This document shows, one piece after another, positions 34,767-43,025 of a DNA stretch of 64,000 nucleotides. Position numbers and translations under genes: made by a program. The notes below the pieces were generated by a model. It made no database searches. It was not told the origin of the DNA and saw only the letters and a program-made list of their open reading frames with translations. Each line of letters starts with the position of its first letter. The first letter of the stretch is position 1. The stretch comes from Erwinia sorbitola. GTDB lineage: Bacteria; Pseudomonadota; Gammaproteobacteria; Enterobacterales; Enterobacteriaceae. The DNA is taken from positions 3,227,501-3,291,500 of the forward strand of contig NZ_CP046509.1 in assembly GCF_009738185.1 (NCBI RefSeq). Reading direction: 5' to 3'.

Positions 34767-35060
34767 AAACGATTATTTACGCCAATGATTATCCTCACAA
34801 TAATCCGGGCCTCCTCTTCGAGCGTACTTTTGGCGCTGACGGACGGCCTGGCTATCACTCCCCTGGAGCATTGATAACGATGTGACCGGTGGAATCGAGG
34901 CAGCCAGCGCAGGTGCGGCTTGAAGTATCAAGGGTATAAATGATTGTCGTCACCTCTTTCGCTGGGGTATGATGGCGCGCTAAAATTTTGCCGCTGCGCC
35001 TTATCAGGCGGCATAACGGCCCTATTCATCAGCAATCCAGCCTTCAGTATTACGATTCCT
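34767..35060. other. ybfF-ybfE interval
   Basis: This 294-bp interval has no convincing gene. I looked for the LexA box (CTGT-N8-ACAG) expected from the SOS control reported for E. coli ybfE and did not find one. ATAAATGATT near 34936 and CGTATGATGG-like AT steps near 34967 could be promoter elements, but none is convincing. Confidence 0.4.
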
Positions 35061-35342
35061 ATGGCAAAAGAGAACACGGACCGCACGACGATCGATCTGT
35101 TTGCAGATGAACGGCGTCCGGGACGACCCAAGACTAATCCGCTGACGCGTGATGAGCAGCTGCGTATCAACAAACGCAACCAGCTCAAACGCGATAAAGT
35201 GCGCGGCCTGAAGCGTGTCGAGCTAAAAATGAACAGTGACGCGGTTGATGTCCTGAATCAGTTGGCGCTGGAGCGCAATATGAGCCGCAGTGAGCTGATC
35301 GAAGAGATGCTGCTGGAACAGTTGCAACGCCACCAGTCCTGA
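35061..35342 (+). CDS. ybfE: YbfE, small ribbon-helix-helix-like protein (CopB family)
   Basis: YbfE has 93 residues: a basic N-terminus DLFADERRPGRPKTNPLTRDEQLRINKRNQLKRDKVRG, then RVELKMNSDAVDVLNQLALERNMSRSELIEEML, which has the strand-helix-helix pattern of RHH DNA-binding proteins. It is nearly identical to E. coli YbfE. The start MAKENTDRTT at 35061 matches that protein; an in-frame extension to 34944 is not conserved. It sits 141 bp before fldA. Confidence 0.93.
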   Translation: MAKENTDRTTIDLFADERRPGRPKTNPLTRDEQLRINKRNQLKRDKVRGLKRVELKMNSDAVDVLNQLALERNMSRSELIEEMLLEQLQRHQS

Positions 35343-35483
35343 TTGTATCGGGGCCTTAGCACTCAGCGACAAAACTGACAGCATTACTGATTTATCCGCT
35401 CACGACGGTCTGTTATCATTAGCGATATCTGCTAAAAAATCAGCAGTCACCATATCATTAAGATTCAAGAGGTTATTAAACTC

Positions 35484-36014
35484 ATGGCACTCGTCGGCAT
35501 TTTCTTTGGTAGCGATACAGGCAATACCGAAAACATTGCAAAAATGATCCAGAAGCAACTGGGGAAAGATGTTGCAGAAGTTCGTGATATTGCTAAAAGC
35601 AGCAAAGAAGACCTTGAAGCCTTTGATATTCTGCTGCTTGGTATTCCTACCTGGTACTACGGTGAAGCCCAGTGTGACTGGGATGACTTCTTCCCGACGC
35701 TGGAAGAGATCGACTTCACTGGTAAACTGGTAGCGCTGTTTGGCTGTGGCGATCAGGAAGACTATTCCGAATATTTCTGCGATGCCATGGGCACCATTCG
35801 CGACATTATTGAGCCAAATGGTGCCGTGATTGTTGGCCACTGGCCAAGCGAGGGTTATCACTTCGAAGCCTCTAAAGGCATGGCAGATGACAACCACTTC
35901 CTTGGTCTTGCCATTGATGAAGATCGTCAGCCAGAACTCACTAACGAGCGCGTTGAAAAGTGGGTAAAACAAATTTCTGATGAACTTCAGCTGAAAGATA
36001 TCATCGAAGCATAA
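35484..36014 (+). CDS. fldA: Flavodoxin 1
   Basis: FldA has 176 residues, with the FMN phosphate loop GIFFGSDTGNTENIAK, PTWYYGEAQCDWDDF (aromatic FMN stacking) and FGCGDQEDYSEYFCDAMG. It is a low-potential electron donor to, for example, pyruvate formate-lyase activase, BioB, IspG and methionine synthase. AAGAGG precedes the ATG. It has a strong terminator and then fur, as in E. coli. Confidence 0.98.
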   Translation: MALVGIFFGSDTGNTENIAKMIQKQLGKDVAEVRDIAKSSKEDLEAFDILLLGIPTWYYGEAQCDWDDFFPTLEEIDFTGKLVALFGCGDQEDYSEYFCDAMGTIRDIIEPNGAVIVGHWPSEGYHFEASKGMADDNHFLGLAIDEDRQPELTNERVEKWVKQISDELQLKDIIEA

Positions 36015-36022
36015 CCACACCC

Positions 36023-36063
36023 GCTTGATGTGGGAGCTATCTCACATCAAGCAAGTGGTTTTT
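36023..36063 (+). terminator. Terminator after fldA
   Basis: GCTTGATGTG (36023-36032) and CACATCAAGC (36043-36052) form a perfect 10-bp stem, followed by AAGTGGTTTTTCC. It lies 8 nt after the fldA stop. Confidence 0.8.
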
Positions 36064-36409
36064 CCTATAGAAGTAATAGATACATGTTTGTAACTTTCAT
36101 CTGCAAAACTGTACAATAACCCCATCGGTTACCCGCTTACTCAGCGCCTGCCCCACTTTTTGAGAATGTGAGTCGCTCAAAGAGTGGTGAGATGGTGTAA
36201 ATCGAAATGCTGACCCGGCATAATTCGGACGCGCGCTTCCCTGGATGTAACGACACTTATCCTTACATCCCTTGCGGTTTCAGGCATCCCTTTAGGTTTT
36301 CATTTCGCAGTATCAGCTCTATACTGAAACGCACTCATCTTTAGCGTTGACCGATGTTCAGGGCTTTACAGCCACTAAGTGACTAGCAAAGTAACAGGAC
36401 AATATCCGC
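36064..36409 (+). promoter_or_regulatory. fur leader and promoter region
   Basis: This roughly 345-bp region holds two hairpins: CACTTTTTGAG (36154-36164) with CTCAAAGAGTG (36176-36186, one wobble), and GGATGTAA (36243-36250) with TTACATCC (36263-36270). A 45-codon open frame (36207-36344) lies between them without a good ribosome site. No clear Fur box is visible. In E. coli a short leader ORF (uof) couples RyhB to fur; I could not recognise it here. ACAGGA precedes the fur ATG. Confidence 0.5.
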
Positions 36410-36853
36410 ATGACTGACAATAACACCGCATTAAAGAAGGCCGGCCTGAAAGTCACGCTTCCCCGACTGAAAATTTTGGAAGTGCTTCAGGAACCAGAGG
36501 GCCATCACGTCAGTGCGGAAGATTTGTACAAACGCCTGATTGATATGGGCGAAGAGATCGGTCTGGCCACGGTTTACCGTGTGCTGAACCAGTTCGATGA
36601 CGCGGGGATCGTTACCCGCCACAATTTTGAAGGCGGTAAATCCGTTTTCGAATTGACCCAGCAGCACCACCACGATCATCTGATCTGCCTGGACTGCGGT
36701 AAAGTCATTGAGTTTAGAGACGAATATATTGAGGAGCGTCAGCGTGAAATCGCTACGCGTCACGGTATCAAACTTAGCAATCATAGCCTGTATTTGTATG
36801 GCCACTGTGCGCTGGGTGACTGCCGTGAAGACGAGACTCTGCACGATAAATAA
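36410..36853 (+). CDS. fur: Ferric uptake regulator Fur
   Basis: Fur has 147 residues: a winged-helix domain (1-82, with KVTLPRLKILEVLQ and GLATVYRVLNQFDDAGIV), a metal site HHHHDHLICLDCGKVIEF with structural zinc Cys pair C93/C96, and a C-terminal dimerisation domain with GHCALGDCRED. It represses iron-uptake genes when bound to Fe2+. It is almost identical to E. coli in the first 100 residues. Confidence 0.98.
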   Translation: MTDNNTALKKAGLKVTLPRLKILEVLQEPEGHHVSAEDLYKRLIDMGEEIGLATVYRVLNQFDDAGIVTRHNFEGGKSVFELTQQHHHDHLICLDCGKVIEFRDEYIEERQREIATRHGIKLSNHSLYLYGHCALGDCREDETLHDK

Positions 36854-36871
36854 TCTGTACGACTCAGTGTT

Positions 36872-36899
36872 AAAAACCGGTGGTTTACCACCGGTTTTT
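36872..36899. terminator. Bidirectional terminator between fur and chb
   Basis: AAAAACCGGTGG (36872-36883) and CCACCGGTTTTT (36888-36899) form a perfect stem around TTTA, with T-tracts on both strands. It serves both fur (+) and the chiP-chb operon (-). Confidence 0.9.
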
Positions 36900-36910
36900 T
36901 TATACCTGTT

Positions 36911-39565
36911 TTACAGTGACTCCTCCCGGCTGAAACGCTGCCCATCGGCACTGACACTGCGGATTTTCACCCCAGGTTTAACCAGCGGTGGGTTTTGCCT
37001 GTCGTAGCGCTGCCAGCTCTTCCCGTCATCAGTGCTAAACGCTATCTCCACCCCAGGTAAAGCGGTATTAGCTTCAAGCTTTCCGCTTACAATACGCGCC
37101 CCTGGCACCGGCAAACGGTATCTGATGCCGTGCTTCTCAAGCTTCGCCAACTCACGCTGACCGAGAATATTGGCAAACCGCTGCCAGTCCAGAAGCAGAG
37201 CCTGCTGGTCAACCCAGTGTGTCTCACCGCCCCGATACTCTTTACCCGCCTGATAATCCTGCTCCCAGGAGGCACGATGCCAGGCCCGTTCAGCCAGAGA
37301 GAACAGACGCGGGAACATCATATATTCCATATTGTCATCAGTTCTCACCGTTTCACTCCACAGCTGGGCTGACATACCCGCTGCACCCGGCCAGGCTTTA
37401 TCAGACTTCGCGCTGAAATAATGGCCGTCACGGTCTGTGGATGTTTCCGCATTTTGTGGCAGGTTATCCGGTGCAAAACTGAACATTTTCCGCTCGTCAC
37501 TGAAACGGGTTCCCCAGTAATATCCTCTTTCGAGCGGGTTCACCTCATAGGGGAAATCCATATAGAGATAGTCAGGATTGGAAATAATCACCTGATAGCC
37601 CTTGTTTGCCCAGTCATTTACCGTATCGAAACCACCCCAGTAAAGCGTATCCCAGAAGTTAACTGCGACCTCTGGCGTGGCAAATGCGTGAGCATCTTCG
37701 GCATTTTTTAATCCATCCTGCCATGCCTGCATTCGGTTAATGCCATGCTGTTTCAGCAAACCGCTGACCTTAAGTGCAAAATAACTGGGAAGATGAGCAA
37801 GATCGCTTACCTTTCCTGAGGCGATCATCCCCTGACAAACCGGAGATTTTGCCCATGGCAGATCTTCTCTGCTCATATCAAGCTGGCCTTTACCCGCTTC
37901 CGGGCGTTTGATATCGGTGTAGCCTGGACCAAGACGGATATTTTTGGCTTCATCACCGCCGAAGTGCCAGCTGCGCAGCGGCTGCCCCGCTTCGTGATGC
38001 ATAAGCTGAATCTCACTGATAACTTTATCGGCAAAGTGCAATGATGAATCCAGGCAGGGATTCAGATAGCTGGTGCGATCGTAAAGCTGTACTGAGGTGG
38101 TATTGGAGTCATCCTCCGGATCGACCAGCCGGTATTCTGACGCCAGTTTATCCTGTCCGGCCTTTTTCAAACGCTGATAGCGCGCTTCCATGGCGATCAC
38201 CGCCGCACGAGCATGGGCAGGCATATCCACCTCTGGCAGAACCTGAATCCCGCGTGCTTTAGCGAATTTCACAATCTCAATGTAGTCCTGGCGGCTGAAA
38301 TAGCCGCTGCCGTTATTATCGCTGAACGGCCCTGAACCTAACTGCGGTAACAGACAGCGTTGTTCTTTGAGATCGTGGCATCGCCGGCCGCCAACCTCGG
38401 TCAGCTCAGGCAAGCCGGGGATCTCAATACGCCAGCCTTCATCATCGGTCAGATGGAAATGGAAGACGTTAACTTTCCAGGCAGCCATCTGGTCAAGCAT
38501 CCGCAGGATCGCCGCTTTACTGTGAAAATTTCTCCCTACATCAAGGAAGATGCCCCGGTAAGCAAACCGAGGAGCATCATCAGCTTTCAGCGTGGCAATG
38601 CGGCCGCTGCCGTCCGCCGGTAACAGTGACATAATCGATTGCAGCCCGTAGAAAACGCCCTGCTCATCATAGCCAGTCACCTCAGCCCGATCTTTATTGA
38701 TAACCAGACGATAGGCACCCGATTGCGCAGGAATATCCTTTAGCGCTGCCGGATCAATGCGGGTACTCACCGGATACCCTGCCTTATTCAGGCTGATACC
38801 GAGCAGCGAAAAACGCTGTCTGACCGCTTCCGCACGCTCGGCTGGCAGGCTTGCCAGCTCAAGGTGGACGCCGTTGCTAAGGTCGGCATCGTCTTTTGCT
38901 ATCACAACCTTTAGTGGCGTGGGGGTAATCTGACCGCGCAGATCATCAGGTGCCAACTGTTTGATGTCATGATTTTTCGTAAACCGGCTGTTAGCCTGCA
39001 TCAGGATATTTTTATCCTCAGCCTTACTTTTCCACTGGTCGCCAAAAGGTGCCACAAAGCTGGTGAGGTCTTCGGTATCGGTAACCTTAATGATTTGTGG
39101 GCTGGCATCCCCCGATGTCACATACCAGCGTGGCATGACATCAGTGATAAACAACTGCCAGTATTCATTGACGATCGGAATGGCAATTGACGCACCGGCC
39201 GCAATACCAGCAAACTTTTCTGTTGGCTCCAGTCGGGTCAAATCACCAACAATATGCACCATCCGAAACTGATCGCTCTCCACGGCCAGCGTTTTGTGCA
39301 CATTACTCATATAAATCGCCCAGTTTTTACTGGTGATTGTCGGGCCATTGTTCGTGAGCGTAATTGTGGCGCGGTTACAGGAAGCCCAGTCGGCCCCCAG
39401 CGCGGCGCAGTCTACCCCGTGCAGAGCGGCCTGGTTATCAGTGACCTCATAGCGAACACCAAAGTGACTGATTTGATTGACCAGACTCTGACTGGCAGGA
39501 ACCGCACTGCTCCCCAGGAAACTAACGACAGCCAGGGCTAACAGGCTGATTTTTTTATTGTTCAT
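36911..39565 (-). CDS. chb: Chitobiase, GH20 beta-N-acetylhexosaminidase
   Basis: This 884-residue protein has a signal peptide (cleavage near AVPASQ, 25). An N-terminal cellulose-binding-like domain (about 30-175) and a CHB_HEX_N domain (about 210-325) precede the GH20 barrel (about 330-780) with the catalytic pair D538-E539 in WHFGGDEAKN. An immunoglobulin-like C-terminal domain ends the protein. Order and size match Serratia marcescens chitobiase (885 residues). It splits chitobiose and short chito-oligosaccharides to GlcNAc in the periplasm. It is second in an operon with chiP (72 bp apart), behind AAGGAAGG. E. coli has no such gene at this site. Confidence 0.95.
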   Translation of the reverse strand: MNNKKISLLALAVVSFLGSSAVPASQSLVNQISHFGVRYEVTDNQAALHGVDCAALGADWASCNRATITLTNNGPTITSKNWAIYMSNVHKTLAVESDQFRMVHIVGDLTRLEPTEKFAGIAAGASIAIPIVNEYWQLFITDVMPRWYVTSGDASPQIIKVTDTEDLTSFVAPFGDQWKSKAEDKNILMQANSRFTKNHDIKQLAPDDLRGQITPTPLKVVIAKDDADLSNGVHLELASLPAERAEAVRQRFSLLGISLNKAGYPVSTRIDPAALKDIPAQSGAYRLVINKDRAEVTGYDEQGVFYGLQSIMSLLPADGSGRIATLKADDAPRFAYRGIFLDVGRNFHSKAAILRMLDQMAAWKVNVFHFHLTDDEGWRIEIPGLPELTEVGGRRCHDLKEQRCLLPQLGSGPFSDNNGSGYFSRQDYIEIVKFAKARGIQVLPEVDMPAHARAAVIAMEARYQRLKKAGQDKLASEYRLVDPEDDSNTTSVQLYDRTSYLNPCLDSSLHFADKVISEIQLMHHEAGQPLRSWHFGGDEAKNIRLGPGYTDIKRPEAGKGQLDMSREDLPWAKSPVCQGMIASGKVSDLAHLPSYFALKVSGLLKQHGINRMQAWQDGLKNAEDAHAFATPEVAVNFWDTLYWGGFDTVNDWANKGYQVIISNPDYLYMDFPYEVNPLERGYYWGTRFSDERKMFSFAPDNLPQNAETSTDRDGHYFSAKSDKAWPGAAGMSAQLWSETVRTDDNMEYMMFPRLFSLAERAWHRASWEQDYQAGKEYRGGETHWVDQQALLLDWQRFANILGQRELAKLEKHGIRYRLPVPGARIVSGKLEANTALPGVEIAFSTDDGKSWQRYDRQNPPLVKPGVKIRSVSADGQRFSREESL

Positions 39566-39637
39566 AGTTGCATCCTTCCTTGTCGCTTACCGAATATTTC
39601 ATCTACATTTCCAGCCCTTTTTCCTCACGCTACAGAG

Positions 39638-41041
39638 TCAAAACAGGGTAAAAGGCGCAATGACGATAAACTTAACGTCTTTTTCATCCTGGAAAATATT
39701 GTTGTAACCACCCCCGTAGCTGGGAATATTGCTGTGATTGTCATAGCGGGTGTAATGCAGCTTAAATAGCGTTCCTTTGGCTGCACCGCCTTGAATTGTA
39801 TAAAGTAAGTCAAGATTCCATGCTGACTCCTTCAGGCGCCTGTGCTGATCGTATACCGGGTTGCTGCTGGGTTTTGCATCCCATCCATAGGCATAGGAAG
39901 TGCCTACCCCCCATCCGGGAAGTTGCCAGCCAGCCAGATCGTAAATCACTCCGGCAAACAGCGCTTTTTCACCGTTGGCATTCCAGTCAGAGCGGGCATC
40001 CCACCATACGTCGAGGCGACCATTTGATGAGGCGTAACCCGGCGTCATACGTTGCAGGAAATAGCCCTGATTACCCTCCGCTTTTACCCAGGTACCTTCC
40101 AGACGTAAATCAAACGGCCCTGCGCTATATGCCAGAGTCAGTGCCTGTAACCACGCCATCCCATCATAGACATCATTGACATTATCACTACCGCCCTGCT
40201 CTTTATCCTTCGCACCATAAAATTGCCAGCTGGTGAGCAGCTCATTACCGATCAGTGGAAATGCATAAGATGCTTTGGCAAAATACTGATCCATATAATC
40301 TGCCGCCTGGCCGAAGGCTCCCTCAATGACCAATTTATTGGTGAAGTCATATTTAAAACCTAAGGAATGCAGATAGCGTATTCCAGTTTCACCATCAGCC
40401 TTGCGGAAGTTATACATATTTTCATACCACGGGGCTTTATAGCGGTTGCTCCACATATAAGAAAATGACAGTACACCTGCCTCACCATAGTCGCGGCGGT
40501 AGCCACTTTCTGCACCGAGATAAGTCCCGGGTAAAAAACTCCAGTGTGGTGCCAACAGCGTTTGTCCGCCAGGTTGTAAATATCCCGCCCGCAGCCAGAT
40601 ATCTTCATACTTAACTTTTACCGCCGCCTTATAAATGCTGCTACCGCTACGATCGCCACTCCAGCGCTCATCCCAGCGTGTTTTTGCATTACTGAAGCCA
40701 ATTTCATTCGGAGCCGCAGGCCCGCTGTTCGACATCTCAATAGCGCCAAAAAGCGCCAGATCAAAGCCAATAATATCAGCCGCATATCCGGATGAAAAAT
40801 CCAGACTGCCGTTGAACGTTGAATGATGCAGGTTCTGCTGATACTGGCCATATTTCTCACTGCCAGGAATAAGATCTTTACGGTCGCGCTGCCGCTGCCA
40901 GTAGTAAATAGTACCGTTCAGAGAGGAATCAGCAATTAAACCACTCGCCATCGAGGGAGTAGAATATAAAACCGCAGGTAAAAATAGACTAAACACCAGC
41001 GGGGCCGCCAGCGCACGTTGCACAGAGGTAATTGAAAGCAT
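39638..41041 (-). CDS. chiP: Chitoporin ChiP (OprD-family outer-membrane porin)
   Basis: ChiP has 467 residues: a signal peptide (cleavage after SMA, about residue 32), then a beta-barrel ending in FIVIAPFTLF with the terminal aromatic. It matches E. coli ChiP (YbfM) throughout, e.g. IYYWQRQRDRKDL, TLLAPHWSFLPGTYLGAE, GYFLQRMTPGYASSNGRLDVWWD and IPSYGGGYNNIFQDE. It takes up chito-oligosaccharides. A palindrome resembling a NagC operator lies 100 bp upstream. The chiQ lipoprotein gene that follows chiP in E. coli is replaced by chb here. Confidence 0.95.
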   Translation of the reverse strand: MLSITSVQRALAAPLVFSLFLPAVLYSTPSMASGLIADSSLNGTIYYWQRQRDRKDLIPGSEKYGQYQQNLHHSTFNGSLDFSSGYAADIIGFDLALFGAIEMSNSGPAAPNEIGFSNAKTRWDERWSGDRSGSSIYKAAVKVKYEDIWLRAGYLQPGGQTLLAPHWSFLPGTYLGAESGYRRDYGEAGVLSFSYMWSNRYKAPWYENMYNFRKADGETGIRYLHSLGFKYDFTNKLVIEGAFGQAADYMDQYFAKASYAFPLIGNELLTSWQFYGAKDKEQGGSDNVNDVYDGMAWLQALTLAYSAGPFDLRLEGTWVKAEGNQGYFLQRMTPGYASSNGRLDVWWDARSDWNANGEKALFAGVIYDLAGWQLPGWGVGTSYAYGWDAKPSSNPVYDQHRRLKESAWNLDLLYTIQGGAAKGTLFKLHYTRYDNHSNIPSYGGGYNNIFQDEKDVKFIVIAPFTLF

Positions 41042-41135
41042 CGAATAATCCCTATTCTTAATTCTTATCGGGCGATAAAAATAACAACTTTCGGTGCCTG
41101 ATAAATTAGCGCCTTATATATCCCGTGCATCTATA

Positions 41136-41160
41136 CTATTTTTCGCGTCGCGAATTATCA
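41136..41160. promoter_or_regulatory. Probable NagC/Mlc-type operator upstream of chiP
   Basis: TTCGCG (41142-41147) and CGCGAA (41149-41154) are perfect inverted repeats around one T, flanked by T-rich and A-rich sequence. This is the general layout of NagC and Mlc operators. In E. coli NagC represses chiP. Which of the two proteins binds cannot be decided by eye. Confidence 0.65.
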
Positions 41161-41220
41161 ATTAAAAATAAATTATGATGGTAAAAACATGATCCAGGCC
41201 ACAGATCATTGGGAAGGAGA

Positions 41221-41252
41221 AATACCATTTTCACTGCGTTTCAAATGGTATT
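41221..41252. terminator. Hairpin after mtr
   Basis: AATACCATTT (41221-41230) and AAATGGTATT (41243-41252) form a perfect 10-bp stem about 20 nt past the mtr stop. The minus-strand tail is only TTTCTCC, so termination may be weak; the plus-strand tail TATTTTTCATTTTT is better. Confidence 0.6.
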
Positions 41253-41271
41253 TATTTTTCATTTTTGAATG

Positions 41272-42519
41272 TTATCCAGCATATTTCGGCAACCAGCCCG
41301 CGTAAGAGAGCAGTGAAACCAGCGCATTTAACGCACCGAACAGCAGTACCAGCACAATCGGAGTTATTCCTCCTTTTACCCGCCATCCTGGCGTAGTAAA
41401 ACGCCGACGGGCCTGCCAGGCCAGCAGCGCGGGAGTAATCACCGCCCAGACGGTGGCAGCCAGACCGGCATAACCTATTGCCAGCAAAAAGCCATCAGGC
41501 CAGATCATCGCGGCCATCAGAGGCAGGCTAAACGTCAACAGAGTCGTTTTCAGCCGTCCGCTTGCGGAGTTATCCAGCTTGAAAAGATCTGCGAGGTAAT
41601 CAAAAAATCCGAGGCTGACACCGAGGAAAGAGCAGGCAACCGCAAAGTTGGAGAAGATATCCAGCAACAGATTCAGCGAGCGATTGTGCAGTACGCCGGA
41701 CAGCGCGCCTACCAGCACATCAATATTGCCGCCCTGTGCCGCAATCATTTTAAACTGGCTGCGGGGGATATTACCCATCGTGCCAATAATCCAGATAAAG
41801 TAGATTGCCAGCGCCATCAGAGTGCCGTAGATCAGACAACGGCTGACGCGTCCCGCATTTTTCTGGTAGTAGCTCATTAGCCCGGCGATATTGCCATGAT
41901 AGCCGAATGAGGCCAGGCAGAATGGCACCACAATCCAGAGATAAGGCAGATAAGTGCTATCAGCCCCCTGTCTGTCGAGCAGTATAGCGGGCTGTACATG
42001 CCACAGCAGACCGCCAAAAATCATCAGGAAAGTAATGATTTTTGCACCAAGAAAAATCAGTGTCATACGGCTGACCACCGCCGTTCCCAGCCAGATAAAC
42101 AGTGCCACCAGCAGAGTAAACAGCAGTCCGGCGGTTCGCGCCGATATACCGAAGGCTAACTGATTAAGGCTGTGCTGAATAATTGCCCCGCTGGCAGAAA
42201 TGTAGGCATAGGTCAGGATGCCCAGCACAAACACCACCGAAACACCGTTGATCAGATTCCAGCCACGCCCAAGCAGATCGCGCGTAACCGTATCAAAACT
42301 GGCTCCGGCAGGATAATGCAGGCTGGCTTCAAGATAGAGTAACCCGGACAGCAGCATGCAGAACCAGGTGAGGATCAGCAGCCCTGAAGACCAGAGGAAC
42401 CAGGCACCGGACATCACAACGGGTAGCGAGAACATTCCGGCACCAATAATAGTGCCGCTGATAATCAATGAACCCCACAGGGTTGAGGGCAAACGAACAG
42501 CAGAAGCGGGTGCAGCCAT
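41272..42519 (-). CDS. mtr: Tryptophan-specific permease Mtr
   Basis: This 415-residue protein of the aromatic amino acid permease family (HAAAP) has about 11 TM helices. IISGTIIGAGMFSLPVVMSGAWF, SSFDT-type SFDTVTRDLLGRGWNLINGVS, LPFCLASFGYHGN-type FCLASFGYHGNIAGLMSYY and SFLGVSLGFFDYLADLF match Mtr better than TnaB or TyrP. I chose the ATG at 42517-42519 (AAGGGATCC upstream). In E. coli mtr is elsewhere on the chromosome (near deaD), so this is a different location. Substrate assignment is by similarity. Confidence 0.85.
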   Translation of the reverse strand: MAAPASAVRLPSTLWGSLIISGTIIGAGMFSLPVVMSGAWFLWSSGLLILTWFCMLLSGLLYLEASLHYPAGASFDTVTRDLLGRGWNLINGVSVVFVLGILTYAYISASGAIIQHSLNQLAFGISARTAGLLFTLLVALFIWLGTAVVSRMTLIFLGAKIITFLMIFGGLLWHVQPAILLDRQGADSTYLPYLWIVVPFCLASFGYHGNIAGLMSYYQKNAGRVSRCLIYGTLMALAIYFIWIIGTMGNIPRSQFKMIAAQGGNIDVLVGALSGVLHNRSLNLLLDIFSNFAVACSFLGVSLGFFDYLADLFKLDNSASGRLKTTLLTFSLPLMAAMIWPDGFLLAIGYAGLAATVWAVITPALLAWQARRRFTTPGWRVKGGITPIVLVLLFGALNALVSLLSYAGWLPKYAG

Positions 42520-42635
42520 GGGATCCCTTAGCGAATACAGAATAAAACCTGCCGCACACCGGGATAATAAACTGGCTTTACGGCAAGAACGCCGCATATT
42601 CTACACAGAATTGCACCCGCGAACTAGTACAATAA

Positions 42636-43025
42636 TCAGCTGACGACCATCGTTTCCTGTAAATAGCGCCAGCGCGGTGGTGTAGAGCCACAGTCAATCA
42701 CCGCCAGTGCAATACGATGAGTATGATTCTCTCCCTGCTGCTGCAATTCGTGATACTGAATCGCCACTTCCTCACCAAACCGGGCGATCACCTTACATTG
42801 CTCAATGGTGATTGCCACTCCCTGCCGTCCGCCGGTCAGACGGGTAAACAGCGCAGCAACTTCGTCCAGAGGCATACTTTTTCCGCCGGGGGTGATCATC
42901 GTAAAGTCAGAGGAAAAATGCCGCAGCAGTTCAGGAACATAGCTCCCGTCACCGTGGAACACTTTCTCAATGATTTGATGTAATACAATGACGCTTTCGC
43001 GCGCTTTTTCGTTTAATTCTGACAC
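42636..43025 (-). CDS. NTF2-like / DUF4440-type small protein of unknown function
   Basis: This 129-residue protein has a predicted alpha+beta cone: N-terminal helices (KARESVIVLHQIIEKVFHG), then SSDFTMITPGGKSMPLDEVAALF and strands ending WRYLQETMVVS. The layout resembles SnoaL/NTF2-like domains, which bind small hydrophobic molecules. No catalytic set is obvious. The start is GTG (43023-43025) with AAGGA 8 nt upstream; it overlaps the MFS gene by 13 bp, so the two are translated together. Possible accessory to transport or detoxification (inference). Confidence 0.65.
   Translation of the reverse strand: MSELNEKARESVIVLHQIIEKVFHGDGSYVPELLRHFSSDFTMITPGGKSMPLDEVAALFTRLTGGRQGVAITIEQCKVIARFGEEVAIQYHELQQQGENHTHRIALAVIDCGSTPPRWRYLQETMVVS

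Noticed and set aside
34767..35060. A LexA box upstream of ybfE.
   Set aside because: No CTGT-N8-ACAG match was found on either strand in the interval.
36379..36417. A short GTG-initiated frame overlapping the fur start, as a uof equivalent.
   Set aside because: Only 12 codons with no ribosome-binding site; not convincing as the coupled leader peptide known in E. coli.
42564..42630. Possible TyrR box (AAACTGGCTTTACG region) and a GAACTAGTAC palindrome resembling part of a TrpR operator in front of mtr.
   Set aside because: The TyrR-like half lacks the key G on one side, and the TrpR-like palindrome has no 8-bp central spacer. Neither meets the known operator pattern.
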